Shown piece after piece: positions 21,787 to 34,136 of a stretch of 64,000 nt of DNA (position 1 is its first letter; every line of letters begins with the position of its first letter). The stretch lies in the NCBI GenBank assembly GCA_039707655.1, contig CM077667.1, positions 59,859,628 through 59,923,627 of the forward strand, given 5' to 3'. The DNA is from Elymus sibiricus (taxonomy: Eukaryota; Streptophyta; Magnoliopsida; Poales; Poaceae). The position numbers were made by a program, and so were the translations under genes. The notes below the pieces were generated by a model. It ran no database searches and was not told where the DNA came from. It saw nothing but the letters and a program-made list of their open reading frames with translations.

Positions 21787-22689
21787 AAAATACGGTCACT
21801 CTGCGGTGTACACAGTTCATGCACTGCTTTTTTGACCAGTACACGAGATCCACACAGGCGGGCAGAGTATTTATGTTAAACCGTCATTTTCGGGAGGCTG
21901 TATTTGCAAAACTGCCAATAGGCTAGGAATCCCCAATTCTCTCCTCAAAATCACTAGTTTGCCTCACCGCCACGCGCCCCTCTTCACCTCGCCGCCGTCG
22001 TCCATCTTCGTACCATCTTCTCCTCTTTCCCCGGCCATGTCTTCTACTAGTTCTATCCGGTCAGGTCTTCGCGATTGGACAATGGTGTTTGGTGGCCTTC
22101 AAGTGCACATGCTTTAGTTGTAGCTTTTTTGATGTAAGTGTATCGATCTCACAGGGAGCACAAGAATCAATATTTTGCCTCTTGTATGGATTAAATAATA
22201 TACATGCAAGTTGTCAGCAACCCAAAGCAATAATACTGAAGCATGGAAAATGTAGTTGGCGTAAAAGTAATATTTAAAGGAAAGCAAGTGGAAAATATTG
22301 CAAATGAAAGTATGCAAATCAATAGGACTAAGGCGTTCTCAGGGAGCCCGGAATCCCCTCTAGTGTGCTTGTATAGAGGTGCCTAAACACATTGCTATGT
22401 CGGATTCCTAAGCCACTTCGCATTTTTATATGATGTGGGCAGAGCCGGTACATATACATTCTTACACTAGATAGCCCCGTATCACATACACCACCACCAT
22501 TCTTCCCCACTCCGTTTATCAAATAGTGATTAAGGGGAAAGAGGTCCCCGTGGACACAACCTATAAGTGGTCTCTATTTTGTCCCCTGCTGCAATGATCC
22601 GCTATGAAGAGAGATGGGTCCTGTCACGTCATCCACTTCTACAACCACATGGCCCGCCATGAGTAATAACCTTCCGTCCAAAATTGGCA
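21787..22689. other. Unassigned DNA
   Basis: I recognise no element here. A CT-rich stretch at 21950-22036 followed by an ATG at 22037 looks like a gene leader, but the frame stops after 26 codons. The part after 22320 is probably transposon-derived. No terminal repeats are visible. Confidence 0.4.
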
Positions 22690-23447
22690 TACATTAGATG
22701 GTCAACTTCGCCCAACATCAAGAAGATCATTGACATAAATATGCAAAGAGGATATTAAATCCTAATACTAGATGATCTATAACACACTAGAGTTCATCCA
22801 TATCCCCGAGAACAAGGGAACTACTCACACATGGAGGCAACAATCATCATATCACTAGTGATGGAAAACATGAATGGATCACACATGTATCACAAGAGTT
22901 ACCCTCAATGGATCTCCAAGATAACAATGGGTTGGATGTGGAAGATGATGATGACAATGGTGATGATGTTGAAGCTGTCGAGGTGATGGGGTGAAGGCCG
23001 CGACCTCCTCCTTGTTGATTCCCCTCTCCAGATCGTTTCGGAGGCTAGGGTTCCTACTTCTGGGCGAGTTTCTGGTGGCTGTGGGTGTCTAATTCCCCAT
23101 CTGATTTCATAGGTTAAAATAGTTGACTAGGTGGTGATGGAGGCATGCCATACGACCGCCCAAATGAGCTGGCACAGTCGTATGGAAGGCCAACTTTTGC
23201 TCTGGAGTCTATGTGACAATTTTTCTTGAGGCCTTCTTGCTTGATTCTTTGATGGTAGGTAATTATCACTTTAAATACGTGATTTCACTACCATTTCTGG
23301 ATATTCTCTCCATGTTATGATAATTGGTCCAAACATTACCTGAGGAAAACCAACAAAGAGAGGTGCGCGAACACGATAAAACTACACAAAGCCTACCATG
23401 TAGGCACAAAATATTCATCAAACCTATCACATAAATTGGACTCATCA
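22690..23447 (-). repeat. Probable Athila-like LTR remnant
   Basis: The right edge at 23447 (GGACTCATCA) is followed by ACTCCCCCAAGCTT, which reversed is a polypurine tract directly before a TG-starting LTR. On the minus strand the sequence GAGTAGTTCCCTTGTTCTCGG parallels the GAGTAGTTACTTTTGTTCC block of the Athila-like LTR near 45391. The left edge is uncertain. Confidence 0.5.
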
Positions 23448-24156
23448 ACTCCCCCAAGCTTAAAGGTTTGCTCGTCCCCAAGCAAATACCGCAACTTGTA
23501 AGAAAGATGTCATCTTTATTATAGGATGCAGATAAATGAAAATGAACGAGTCCATTGTGGAATTTAAAAATTTGCATTATATGATAACCTTCATGTACAT
23601 CACCATATCTTGCTTAATCAGCTGAGCATGAAGGCATCCACACCTTATTATCTAATCGTTAAGGAGACTTACTTGAACTTTATCCATACTTTCAATTGAA
23701 CACGTTCTCTTGGTGTCATAATTTTTAAAAGAAACTTTTCTTATTTCTCCCCTTTTTCTTGGAGTGTCAAAACTATCCCATGTCAATGAAAATTTTCATT
23801 TCCACTTTTTCTAGGGGCGTGACATGAAAAGATATGCTTGAACCTTTTTATTGATAATGGGGGTTTTCACAATTCTTTCATTTCTTTACTACTAATTTTA
23901 TTTTTACCATGAATAGAACTTGTTCTATCTCATCCCTAGATCATTAGTTTGTACTCTTCACCAGGCAATCATTTAGAAGATGAAATATCTGGCACTTATC
24001 CCGTCAAGTTGGTAACCTCTACTTTTCAATCAATACTAATGATGTGGAAGACTTATTATCATCATCAATGAGCAAAAATATTTGGCACACAATAGAATCT
24101 ACATGCAAGCAAGTTCAAGCAACACTATCGCAACAGGGCATTCATTTACTCATTCA
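23448..24156 (-). other. 3' internal remnant of an Athila-like element
   Basis: A-rich non-coding DNA beginning with CTCCCCCAAGCTT and a GCTCGTCCCCAAGC block, as next to the LTRs at 31614 and 39640 (GCATCCCCAAGCT, CTGCTCGTCC). It is interrupted by the CACTA terminus at 24157. Confidence 0.5.
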
Positions 24157-24973
24157 CACTAGTGCAGGCGGCCCCTATACACATGGTTTTTTACCCCCTT
24201 TCTGTGACGTAGTTAAAACCCGTCACCTTGCCTACGTGGGCGATAGGGGGGTTATCCCACACGTTATAGATCAATCATTGGCGATGCCTCCTATGGTCAC
24301 ACACACCAAGCAAAAATAGATTGTGTGCGATTGGGAGGGCCATCACAAACAGAGATATTGTAGAAGTCGTGTGAGATTTTCTTAGCATCCCACTTAGTGA
24401 AATTTCAAAGATACGTTTGCATTCGTATTGTACATCACACACAATTTTCTACATATGATTGTCTATGATAGGGGTGGACATCACACACGATAGCTATAAT
24501 TCTGCCGATTGCGTTATTCAATACATCACGCACGGTGCCTACACGAAACTGTTTGGTATAGGGCTGTCCATCACACACACTTTTATGTTAAAACTTTTGT
24601 GATAGGTGGCCTAATGCACACAGTTGTCGACCACAAGTCGTGTGTGATTGTTCACTGATCCATCTCGCTAACTTTCTAAAAACCGTGTGGGTTTGTTGAG
24701 GTCATCGCCCATGGTGTTGTCTGAGAAACTGTCTGCAATAGGGAAACCTAACAATAAGCAACCTAATTGCCCTATTATATATAATCCATTTAGTAATCAA
24801 ATTGACATTTCATATCAAACACACAATATATTTCATATTCGTATTATGACATCCAGGATTTCATCATTGAAACACATCAGTGTACAACATCATATAGGCA
24901 TATACTACCTAGCTACCCAATTACACAGCGGGATCAAGTTTCACATGCAACATAAAAACTTTGGAAAGTAGCA

Positions 24974-25428
24974 TCATAGAGGGAAAATAGACAGATGAAT
25001 CTCGTCTAGAAAACTGTTGAAACAGAAGGCAAATATTGAGCCTTCATTGATGTTGAAGGTCCTTGCAACTTTAGGATAGTGTCTGTGGATGGTTGCCCGC
25101 CCATCCTTCATCCTCTTGAGGAAGACTTCAAGATTATACCATGGGTGTTGTATGAATACCTTCCTCGCCTCTTGACCATACAAGTGGTTTGAGACGTAAT
25201 CATCAATGAACTACTTTGGAAAGGACTGGAAACAAAGATATGCATAAATTTGGTTTCTAAAAATTGAAATGGCACAAAAGGAAAAATACAAGGTAAAAGA
25301 GATAGTACCATATAGTTGACATATGTCTTCTTCATTGCCCAGACAAACATCTTGTTGTTTTTCGTCGCTAGTTTCTTTATCTTAACAATCTTCTTGAGTT
25401 TCTTGATTTGACTGATATTCATGGACAC
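24974..25428 (-). pseudogene. Two-exon fragment resembling a plant B3-like DNA-binding domain
   Basis: On the minus strand, exon 25428-25309 (about 40 codons, lysine-rich) and exon 25225-24974 (about 84 codons) are separated by an 83-bp GT..AG gap in phase 0. The second exon reads SFPK, stop, FIDDYVSNHLYGQ and ends with NINEGSIFAFCFNSFLDEIH, a pattern resembling the end of B3 folds (a Gly-containing turn, then a hydrophobic strand). A TAG at 25211-25213 breaks it. It looks like a captured or element-borne gene fragment. The B3 assignment is tentative. Confidence 0.4.
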
Positions 25429-26114
25429 CTAATTTCCTCACATGCAAAAAGGGTCAAACAATGAGTCTAAACCTCTTACATCGGGACTTAAATGTGCAAA
25501 AACAAATTATTAGAAACCTAAATATTAGAATGGTTCCTGCAATTGCACAATAATGTGCTATTGGCCAAAGGACCATGGGTGTGCAAACCTCTATGGTAAA
25601 CTCCAGTGTCTCTCATTGTTTCCCCCTTTAACATATATAAAATATATATTAATCTGGTTATAAGTGAGATTTGGCATATACTACCAGTAAAATATGTTAA
25701 TGAAAAAGAAACACATTGCAGATCCAACAGATTACTTCAAGCCACATGGAAAAGCCAGTTATCTAAATGAAGTGTGCTAAGAACTAGGAAATATAGCAAT
25801 TGTATATGTTTCACATGTATTTAGTATATCTAAATTTGATTTATTTCTCACATGCATAACAATACAAAATTGTACCAACAACAATCAAACATCACATTGC
25901 AAAATTGAACAAAGTAGTTAAATGATCACCACAACACATGAACCAAATAGTTAACTGAGCACCACATTGCACAATAGAATGTACTAGAAGGCCAGATTGC
26001 ATAGTAGCATTACATTAGACATTTCACTAGAATTTATAAATGAAAGGACGGAGCAACACATGCAATAGGTAAACCAAACATGCTTAACCGGCATAGCTAG
26101 TTGAATATAGGTCC

Positions 26115-26543
26115 TTAGTAATAAAACTTAGAAAATTCCTCATTGTCGGAGATACCGATGACGATGGGCTCCTTAAACTTGGAAAAGGGCGAGGCCTCCA
26201 CATTGTGGGTGCCCTCCTCATAGTGGTGAGTGGCCTGAGCCCATCGGGGCACCAACCTGTCGGCTCTAGAGGTGAGGTAAGCATGGGTACATTGAGAAAA
26301 CACCCCATAGTCTTCGTCGAAGGCACCAACAGTGCCATCGAGAAAAGAACACAAGCTGTTGTTTAGCAGCCAACCGCGTGGCAGCGTCTCGTATGAGGCG
26401 TCGACGGTGGCCTTGACGGTGAGGTGCTACTCCAAGATCTGGGGGTTGGCACGCATGGCAGCTATCATGGCCTCATCCGCGCCTCCAGCCACGATTTGCT
26501 TCTTTGCTGCCAAATGCTCCTTGAAATCCTGGCTATACTGCAT
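26115..26543 (-). pseudogene. Unknown 142-codon ORF with one in-frame stop
   Basis: The minus-strand frame opens with ATG at 26543 and closes at 26115, broken only by a TAG at 26427. It starts MQYSQDFKEHLAAKKQ, and the part after the stop includes ETLPRGWLLNNSLCSFLDG and DRLVPRWAQATHHYEEG. Codon use and the single lesion suggest a formerly real protein. I do not recognise it. It lies inside the CACTA element. Confidence 0.4.
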
Positions 26544-27310
26544 GCGCCATGGCTTTCAGCGGCGATTATTTGAAGAATGGGGCAGTAATTTTGGTGGAAG
26601 GTGTTGCACCAGCGGTCGGGGCATGTGGGATAGAGGAGGAGGGGGTGGGGGAGAGGGGGTTTGCGGGAGGTGTGGATTACCTAAGTAGATGGACGAGGCT
26701 GAGAAGTAGGAAGGATCGTTGCCGGCAAGGAGGCGGCACCGCAAGCAATCAGTGAAGGTTTGAACTAGGCAATGAAGGAGGAAATAGGGGAAATGTGGCT
26801 TTCGGTTGGTACTAGCGTGAGGGACGTAGATATTTCTCTGACAGCCCAAATTTTTTGTTTGGTGCAGCGAAAAACTGGCGTGAAAAGTGTCATTGAACAT
26901 AGTCCCTTATTCAGAACTGTGTATGATGAGCTTGAACGTGCAAATTTTGGTCTCCAAGCTTCCGGCGTAGGATATTGGATACTACATTGCACACGGTTTG
27001 TGCCAACAAATTATGTGGGATGTACTTGAATTTCATTTTCCATTTGGAAGACAGAATGGGGATATGGTGGCATATTTTGGTCTGAATTTCCCTAGTTACA
27101 GTGGTCATTCACGTAATTGCATAATTTAACATCAATTGTTAGTTTGGGTACTGCACAAAAGAGCTTACAACACAAGTACTTAATCCAGCAATTAAACAGA
27201 GCTGGTTGACCTAAAACATTACTCTAACAAAAGACCAGCGCTCTAAACAAAAACTAATATTCCCCCTAATGATCGTCGATCTCCGCCGCCTCCTCCATCA
27301 CCAACTCAAG

Positions 27311-27850
27311 CTAGACAGCCTCCGGGGGAAGGGGCTCCATGGCATCCATTGCCACATACTCTGCAAGCATCTCACAGTATGCATCCGCCAGCTCTTTGAA
27401 AATGGCCACCACAAGCCAGACATGGGCGGCCGCGGTTCGGGCGTTGACGTCCTCCATATCTGCTAGGGGGGCCGCCGACGAATGGACTGCTCGAGCGCTC
27501 TCGGTGATTGCCAACTCTTCGGACATGGGTTCCCGACCCGTGTTGGAGAAGGCTGCCACCATTTGTGCGGTGCCTGACACGAGGTGAGCATGGGTGGCCT
27601 CGACATGGTCGTGGTCAGCTGCCATCAAGGCTACAGCAGCCGCCGAGGAACGGATAGTTGCTGTGCCATTCTTGCCATTAGCTACTGCGACCGTAACCAC
27701 CCCGAGTGTGCTCACAACCTCCATGAGCACAGCCGAAGTCTTCGATAGGGCGGCTGTTGCAGTTGAGTTGGCGGCAGCAACATCTGCAAATGTGCTCGGT
27801 GTGGAGTTGGCCGCCGAAGTTGCCTTCACGACGTGGGTCGACGTCCCCAT
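27311..27850 (-). CDS. Alanine-rich ORF of unknown function inside the CACTA element
   Basis: An uninterrupted 179-codon frame on the minus strand from ATG at 27850, rich in Ala, Val, Thr and Ser, with no signal peptide or motif that I know. The opposite strand is also open over two shorter frames, so the open state may partly reflect GC-rich composition. Flanking repeats near 26950 and 27970 (CTTCCGGCGT..GGATGTACTTGA and relatives) bracket it. Expression is unknown. Confidence 0.3.
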   Translation of the reverse strand: MGTSTHVVKATSAANSTPSTFADVAAANSTATAALSKTSAVLMEVVSTLGVVTVAVANGKNGTATIRSSAAAVALMAADHDHVEATHAHLVSGTAQMVAAFSNTGREPMSEELAITESARAVHSSAAPLADMEDVNARTAAAHVWLVVAIFKELADAYCEMLAEYVAMDAMEPLPPEAV

Positions 27851-28138
27851 CTTTCACCGGCGATGATTGAACAGTAAAATGGGATTGGGGACTAAGTGTT
27901 GTTGATGCATCGGTGGTGGATTATAGCCGATGAAGCTTCCGGCGTTAGCCATATATGAGGATTGGCCTAAGATATTTTATACAACATCACACAGGATTCA
28001 TGATGATGAACTGTTTGTGATGTACTTGATTTTCATCTCGTTTTAAAACAAAAAATGAGGTTACATCGGCAAATCACGGTATTTCGAATGTAATAAAATT
28101 TATCTGCAGTGAACATGCAACTATAGGAGTGTCTTGTT

Positions 28139-29990
28139 AAAATATGGAATTATTCAGGGTTCGTTTGGCCTTTTTTATACATTAATTCAGTTTTTTAGAC
28201 ATTTAATGCACATAGTTCAAATATGAACTGCAATCACAAGGTCCAATGCACCAAAAATGGGTTGAAAAATCATATATGTGTCCCTGACTGCATGTTTTGG
28301 TCACATACAAGAAATGTGAATGAATTTCAAACATCTCAGTGTCTTGGCTCGACTACAAACATAGATAAACTTGGTTTTTAGATTCCCGTTAATCCAAAAC
28401 TCGTTAGAAATTTATGAAACTTGACATGGTGCCATGACATGGCACAAATGTGTCGTGGTAATTGTTTTCCAATTTGGGACAAATTATGGCACACGCCTCT
28501 TACAAACCGGAGCTTATCACATGAAGATTTTGCGTTTTGATAGGGAATGCGTGACCTTTTGTAGGCAAAACGACATTTGTTGCCCCTTCTTGCCTTGTAT
28601 ATTTTCTATAGGCAACATAGACCAATAGGACTGTCATGCTAAAATATGGAATTGTCCAGGGTTGGTTTGGCCTTTTTTGTACATTAATTGAGTTTTTAGT
28701 CATTTGATGTGCATAATTCAAATTTGAACTACAATCACATGGTCTAGTGCAAGAAAATGGGTTGAAAACTCATAAACGTGTCCCTAGATGCATGTTTTGG
28801 CCCCATGCAAGAAATGAGAATGAATTTCAAACATCTCGGGGTCTTGGCTCAGGTGCAAAAATTGAGAAACTTGGTTTTTATATTCTTGTAAATCCAAAAC
28901 TCGTGAGAAATTTATGAAACTTGGCATGTTGTCATGACATGTCACAAAATGTGCATTGGTAAAGAAATTGCACAATTTGGGACAAGTTATGGCACAAGGC
29001 TCTTACAAACCGGATCTTATCACACGAAGCTTTAGGGTTCCGACAGGGAACATGTCACCTTTTGGGGGGGCAAAAACCATATTTGCTACCTCTTCTCTCC
29101 TTGAAGTTTTTTTTCTATAGGCAACATAGACCAGTAGGACTGTCGTGCCAAAATATGGAATTATTCAGGGTTTGTTTGGCCATTTTCTATACATTAATTG
29201 ACTTTTTAGGCATTTGATGGGCATAATTCAAATTCGAACTACAATCACAAGGTCCAGTGCACCAAAATGGGTTGATAAATCATAAACGTGTCTCTGGATG
29301 CATATTTAGGTCCCATGTAAGAAATGAGAATGAAGTTCAAACATCTCGGCGTCTTGGCTCAGTTGCAAACATTGAGAAACTTGGTTTTTAAATGCTTGTA
29401 AATCAAAAGCTCGTCAGAAAATCATGAAACTTGGCATGGTGTCATGCCATGGCACAAATGTGTCGTAGTAAAATAATTGTCCAATTTGGTACAAGTTATG
29501 GCACAAGCCTCTTACAAACCGGAGCTTATGACATGAAGCTTTGGGGGTTCCGATATGGAACGTGTCATCTTTTATGGTTGAAACCGCATTCGCCGCCTTT
29601 TCTCTCATTGATTTTTTATATAGGCAACATAGACCATTAGGATAGTCGTGCTAAAACATGGAATTATTCAGGGTTCGTTTCGCCTTTTTATACATTAATT
29701 GAGTTTTTAGACATTTATTGTGCATAATTCAAATTTGAACTATAGTCACATGGTCTAGTGCACCAAAATGGGCTGAAAACTCATAAATGTGTCCCTGGTT
29801 GCATGTTTAGGTCCCATGCAAGAAATGGGGATGGATTTCAAACATCTCGGTGTATTGGCTTGGTTTAGAAATGCGTGTAAATCCAAAACTCACCAGTAAT
29901 TCATGAAATTTGGCATGGTGTCATGATATGGCACAAATATGCTATGGTATTTTTCGTGTCCATTTTGATAAAAGACGGCACATTAATAGC
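28139..29990. repeat. Tandem array, about 3.7 copies of a ~500-bp unit
   Basis: Units begin with AAAATATGGAATTATTCAGGG at about 28140, 28641, 29150 and 29652, so the period is 501-509 bp. The last unit is cut short at about 29990. Shared internal marks are CATGGCACAAATGTGT, CTCTTACAAACCGGAGCTTA and TAGGCAACATAGACCA. The array is inside the CACTA element near its surviving right side. Confidence 0.9.
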
Positions 29991-30069
29991 CAACAAAAGT
30001 AGTTTGGAACAAAAAACTGTTACATTAACATCACAAACGGTTGTATTATTTATAGACCGTGTGCGTTCT

Positions 30070-31613
30070 TGCTACTTGTCAACTGCGTTGGAATTTTCCC
30101 CGTAGAGGAGAGGAGATGCATCACAGTAGAGATAAGTATTTCCCTCAATGAGAACCAAGGTTATCGAACCAATAGGAGAACCACGCAAATTCCCGTCTTC
30201 AGCACCTACAGACAAAAGAGCACAAACTTGCACCCAACACGGGCATGAGGGTTGTCAAGCCCCTTGAACTCGTTACTTGCAAGCAAGAAGTAGTGATAGA
30301 TAGATAATATAAATGTAAAATAAAATAAAATAAAGTAAACGGCAGCAATATTTTTGGTGTTTTTGTAATATGATTTGTGAAGACCCGGGGCCATAGTTTT
30401 TGCTAGAGGCTTCTCTCTCATAGAAAGCATACGGTGGGTAGACAAATTACTGTTGGGCAATTGATAGAAAAGTGCATAGTTATGAAATATTTATTCATGA
30501 CAATGATCATATATATAGGCAGCACGTCCATAAGCAAGTATACCAACTCCTGCCTGCATCTACTACAATTACTGCACCCATCGACCGCTATCCAGCATGC
30601 ATCTAGTTTATTAAGTAAAAACAGAGTAATGCTTGGAGCAAGATGACATGTTGTAGACAAAGTAAACTCAACAAATATGAATAAACCCCGTATTTTTATT
30701 CTTAATGGAAGAAATACAAATGAGTGTCATGTCCCCGTCAATCACTGGGATTGAGCAGCGCAAGATTGACCCATTACAATGCACCACTCCCGCTGAAGAT
30801 AAATCTAGCCAAACCAAACCAATAGATCAGAGAGAAATATGAAGCTATCATAATCATGCATATATATAACCAGAAAAGACTCAATATATTTTCATGAATA
30901 ATCTAAACATAAACCCACAATTCATCGTATCCCAACAAATACACTTCAAAGATGATTACATAGGATAGATCACTCGAGGAATCACGATGATCTTTGCATT
31001 GAAGAACATAGTGAGAGATAGCCATCTAGGTACTAACTACGAACCCATAGGTCTGTGGTAAACTACTCACACATCACTATGGGAGAAGCAAGGATGATGT
31101 AGAGGCCCTCCGTGATTGATACCCCTCCGACAGGGCATGGAAATAGGCTCTAGATGGGATCACGATGGAACAGAGACTTGCGGCAGCGGAAACAGTGTTT
31201 TGGGTGGCTATGTGTTGTTTCCCCAACATATTAGGATTTATAGGAGTGGAGATAGGTCAAGAGGCGTCGGGAGGTGGTCCCAAGCTATCAGGGTGCGACC
31301 ACCCCCCTGGGCGCGCCCTGTTGGCTTGGCGCCACCCAGTGTGGCCTCCAATCTCCCTCCGAAGCTTCCAGGTCTTATTTTTGTCCAGAAAAATAATCAT
31401 CAAAAAGTTTCGTTGCATTTGGATTCCGTTTGGTACCGATTTCCTGAAAAGCCAAAAACACGCAGAAAACAGCAAGTCGCGCTAGGCACTGGGTTAATTG
31501 GTTGGCTCCCCAAAACGATATAAAACAACATATAAATGCATATAAAGTATCCAAGATTAATAATATAATATCATGGACCAATCAAAAATTATAGATACAT
31601 TGGAGAGGTATCA
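30070..31613 (-). repeat. 3' LTR of a gag-only Athila-like element
   Basis: In plus orientation it runs TGCTACTTGTCAACTGCGTTGG to TGGAGAGGTATCA, the reverse of a TGATACCTCTCC..GTAGCA LTR. It is the same family as the LTRs at 34575, 38059 and 43085. Right after it, GCATCCCCAAGCTG is the reversed polypurine tract. Confidence 0.85.
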
Positions 31614-32173
31614 GCATCCCCAAGCTGAATTCCTGCTCGTCCTCGAGTAAGTAAATAGAATTTTTTATGTGACATGCTACCTAACATGTAATCTTTTTTA
31701 GGTATGATCATTGAGAAACGATGAACTAATAAACATGAACATAGTAATATCCATAAACATAAGTAACACAATCATCAACTTTCAAAATATACGATCCCTA
31801 AAGATTGTTACTCTTCATTCATTTTATCATATTAGCATGACATGGCTCCTTCTGCACCACATAAATACAAATGTCAAGCACCATGGTTTTAAGGCAAGCA
31901 ATTGGATCGTACTTCTTAACGCGCTTCAGCATTTTCAACCTCACTCAATACATGAGCATGAACCATGGACATAGCATATGGGTGGAATAGAATATGGTGG
32001 TATGTATCAAAGGAGTAAAAGTGGAGAAGAAAGTCTCGCATCAACTAGGCGGACCAATGCGCTATGGAGATGCCTATCAATTGATATCTATGCGAGGAGT
32101 AGGGATTGCCATGCAACGGATGCACTAGAGCTATAAGTGTATGAAAGCTCAACGAAAGCTAAGTGGGCGTGCA
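31614..32173 (-). other. Interior fragment of the gag-only Athila-like element
   Basis: Non-coding DNA collinear with 39640-40220 of the complete copy (CATCAACTAGGCG, GCACTAGAGCTATAAGTGTATGAAAG). It stops at 32173, where an Angela-like LTR is inserted. The remainder is not seen further right. Confidence 0.8.
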
Positions 32174-34127
32174 TGTTGGGGAACGTTGCATGGGAAACAA
32201 AAAAATTCCTACGCACACGCAAGATCTATCCATGAAGATGTATAGCTACGAGAGGGAGTGTATCAACATACCCTTGTAGATCACTAAGCGGAAGCGTATA
32301 TAACATGGTTGGTGTAGTCGTACGTCTTCACGATCCAATCGCGATCCGTCCTGATCTAGCGCCGAACGGACGGCATCTCCGCGTTCAGCACACATGCGGC
32401 TCGTTTATGTCTCCTCCTTCTTTATCCAGCAAGCGAGGGAGGATAAGTAAATGGGATCTCAACCAGCATGACGGCGTCGTGGAGATGGTGGTGGAGCAAT
32501 CCCAACAGGGCTTCACCAAGTGCTATTGTGGATGTGTTGTGAGGAGAAAAAGGAGTAACGGGAGAGGGAGGGCTGCCACCGTGGCGTGGGATTTTTGTGT
32601 CCAGCCCTCCCCTTAACCTCTACTATATATAGTAGGCAAGGGTTAGGGTTGGGTTGCAGCCCTTGGCCTATCCTCCAAGGAGGGCTGGCGGCTAGGGAGG
32701 AGTCCCCTCTCCCCAAGGCACCTCCTAGGTACCTTGCCCCTTAGGGTTTCCTACCCCCTAGCCGCCTGGGCCCTTGGGGGGCTGGCACAATAAGGCTAGG
32801 GAGCCCCCTACATCCCATGCTGGCCTAAGGGGCGTGGTGCAACCCTCCGGAATCCTCTGGAACCTTCTAGAAGCTTCTCGGTACAATACCGACAAAACCC
32901 GAAACTTTTCCGGTAGCCAAAATATGACTTCCCATATATAAATCTTTACCTCCGGACCATTCAAGAGCTCCTCATGACTTCAGGGATCTCATCCAGGACT
33001 CTGAACAACATTCGTTCACTAACGTACATAACCCGGTACATTCTGAAACCTTCTAGAACGTTCCGGAACCTTCCGGAAGCTTCCCGGTACAATACCGGTT
33101 AAACCCAAAACTTTCCGGGTAGCCAAAATATGACTTCCCATATATAAATATTTACCTCCGGACCATTCCGGAGCTCCTCGTGACCTCTGGTATCTCATCC
33201 GGGACTCCGAACAACATTCGGTCACCAACGTGAATATCCCAATACTACTCTAGCGTCACCGAACGTTAAGCGTGCGGACCCTACGGGTTCGAGAATCATG
33301 TGGACATGACCGAGACACCTCTCCAGTCAATAACCAATAGCGGGACTTGGATGCCCATATTGGTTCCCATGTATTCCACGAAGATCTTTATCGGTCGAAC
33401 CATGATGCCAAGGATTCAATCAATCCCGTATGCAGTTCCCTTTGTCCATCGGTATGTTACTTGCCCGAGATTCGATCGTCGGTATCTCCATACCTAGTTA
33501 AATCTCGTTACCGACAAGTCTCTTTACTCGTTCCATAATACAAGATCCCGTGACTAACTCCTTTGTCACATTGCTTGCAAGCTTCTTGTGATGCTGTATT
33601 ACCGAGTGGGTGCAGAGAGACCTCTCCGTCATACGGAGTGACAAATCCCAGTCTCGATCCACGCCAACCCAACACACACCCTCGGAGATACCTGTAGAGC
33701 ACCTTTATAGTCACCCAGTTACGAAGTGATGTTTGATACACACAAGGCATTCCTTCGGTGTCAGGGAGTTGCAAGATCTCATGGTCTTAGGAACAGATAC
33801 TTGACATGAAGAAAGCAGTAGCAACAAACTAATTGATACGATCAAATGCTATGCTTACGGTCGGTTCTTGTCCATCACATCATTCTCCTAATGACGTGAT
33901 CCCATTACCAAATGACAACTCATGTCTATGGTTAGCAAACCTTAACCATCTTTGATCAACGAGCTAGTCTAGTAGAGGCTCACTAGGGACACAGTGTTGT
34001 ATATGTATCCACACATGTATGTGAGTTTTCGATCGATATAATTCTAGCATGGATAATAAACGATTATCATGAACAAGGAAATATTAAAATAAACAATTTA
34101 TTATTAACTCTTGGCATATTTCCAATA
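32174..34127 (-). repeat. 3' LTR of the minus-strand Angela-like Copia
   Basis: In plus orientation TGTTGGGGAACGTTGCATGGG to GGCATATTTCCAATA; the final CA is mutated to TA. It is collinear, reversed, with 53721-55503, but longer because of a duplicated TTCCGGAACC..TATGACTTCCCATATATAAA block (about 32880-32960 and 33060-33150). Confidence 0.88.
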
Positions 34128-34136
34128 GTCTCCCAC

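Larger units (their letters stand above)
24157..30069 (+). mobile_element. CACTA (En/Spm superfamily) transposon, right terminus missing
   Basis: The left terminus is CACTAGTGCAGGCGGCCCC. Many subterminal-type units follow (ATCACACACGA, GTGTGTGATTG, CACACGGTTTGTG), clustering at 24160-24720 and recurring near 26990, 27975 and 30030-30065. No transposase is recognisable. The matching inverted right terminus is not found; similarity ends where the LTR at 30070 starts. The interior holds gene-like fragments and a tandem array, suggesting a non-autonomous copy. Confidence 0.65.

Noticed and set aside
24974..25428. A working cellular B3 transcription factor gene
   Set aside because: It is too short, has an in-frame stop and lies within a CACTA element.
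28139..29990. CRISPR-like or bacterial repeat array
   Set aside because: The repeat unit is about 500 bp with no spacers, and the context is a plant transposon.
32305..32616. 103-codon plus-strand frame that looks gene-like
   Set aside because: It lies inside an Angela-like LTR and has a counterpart in the LTRs at 53721 and 60551, so it is LTR sequence.
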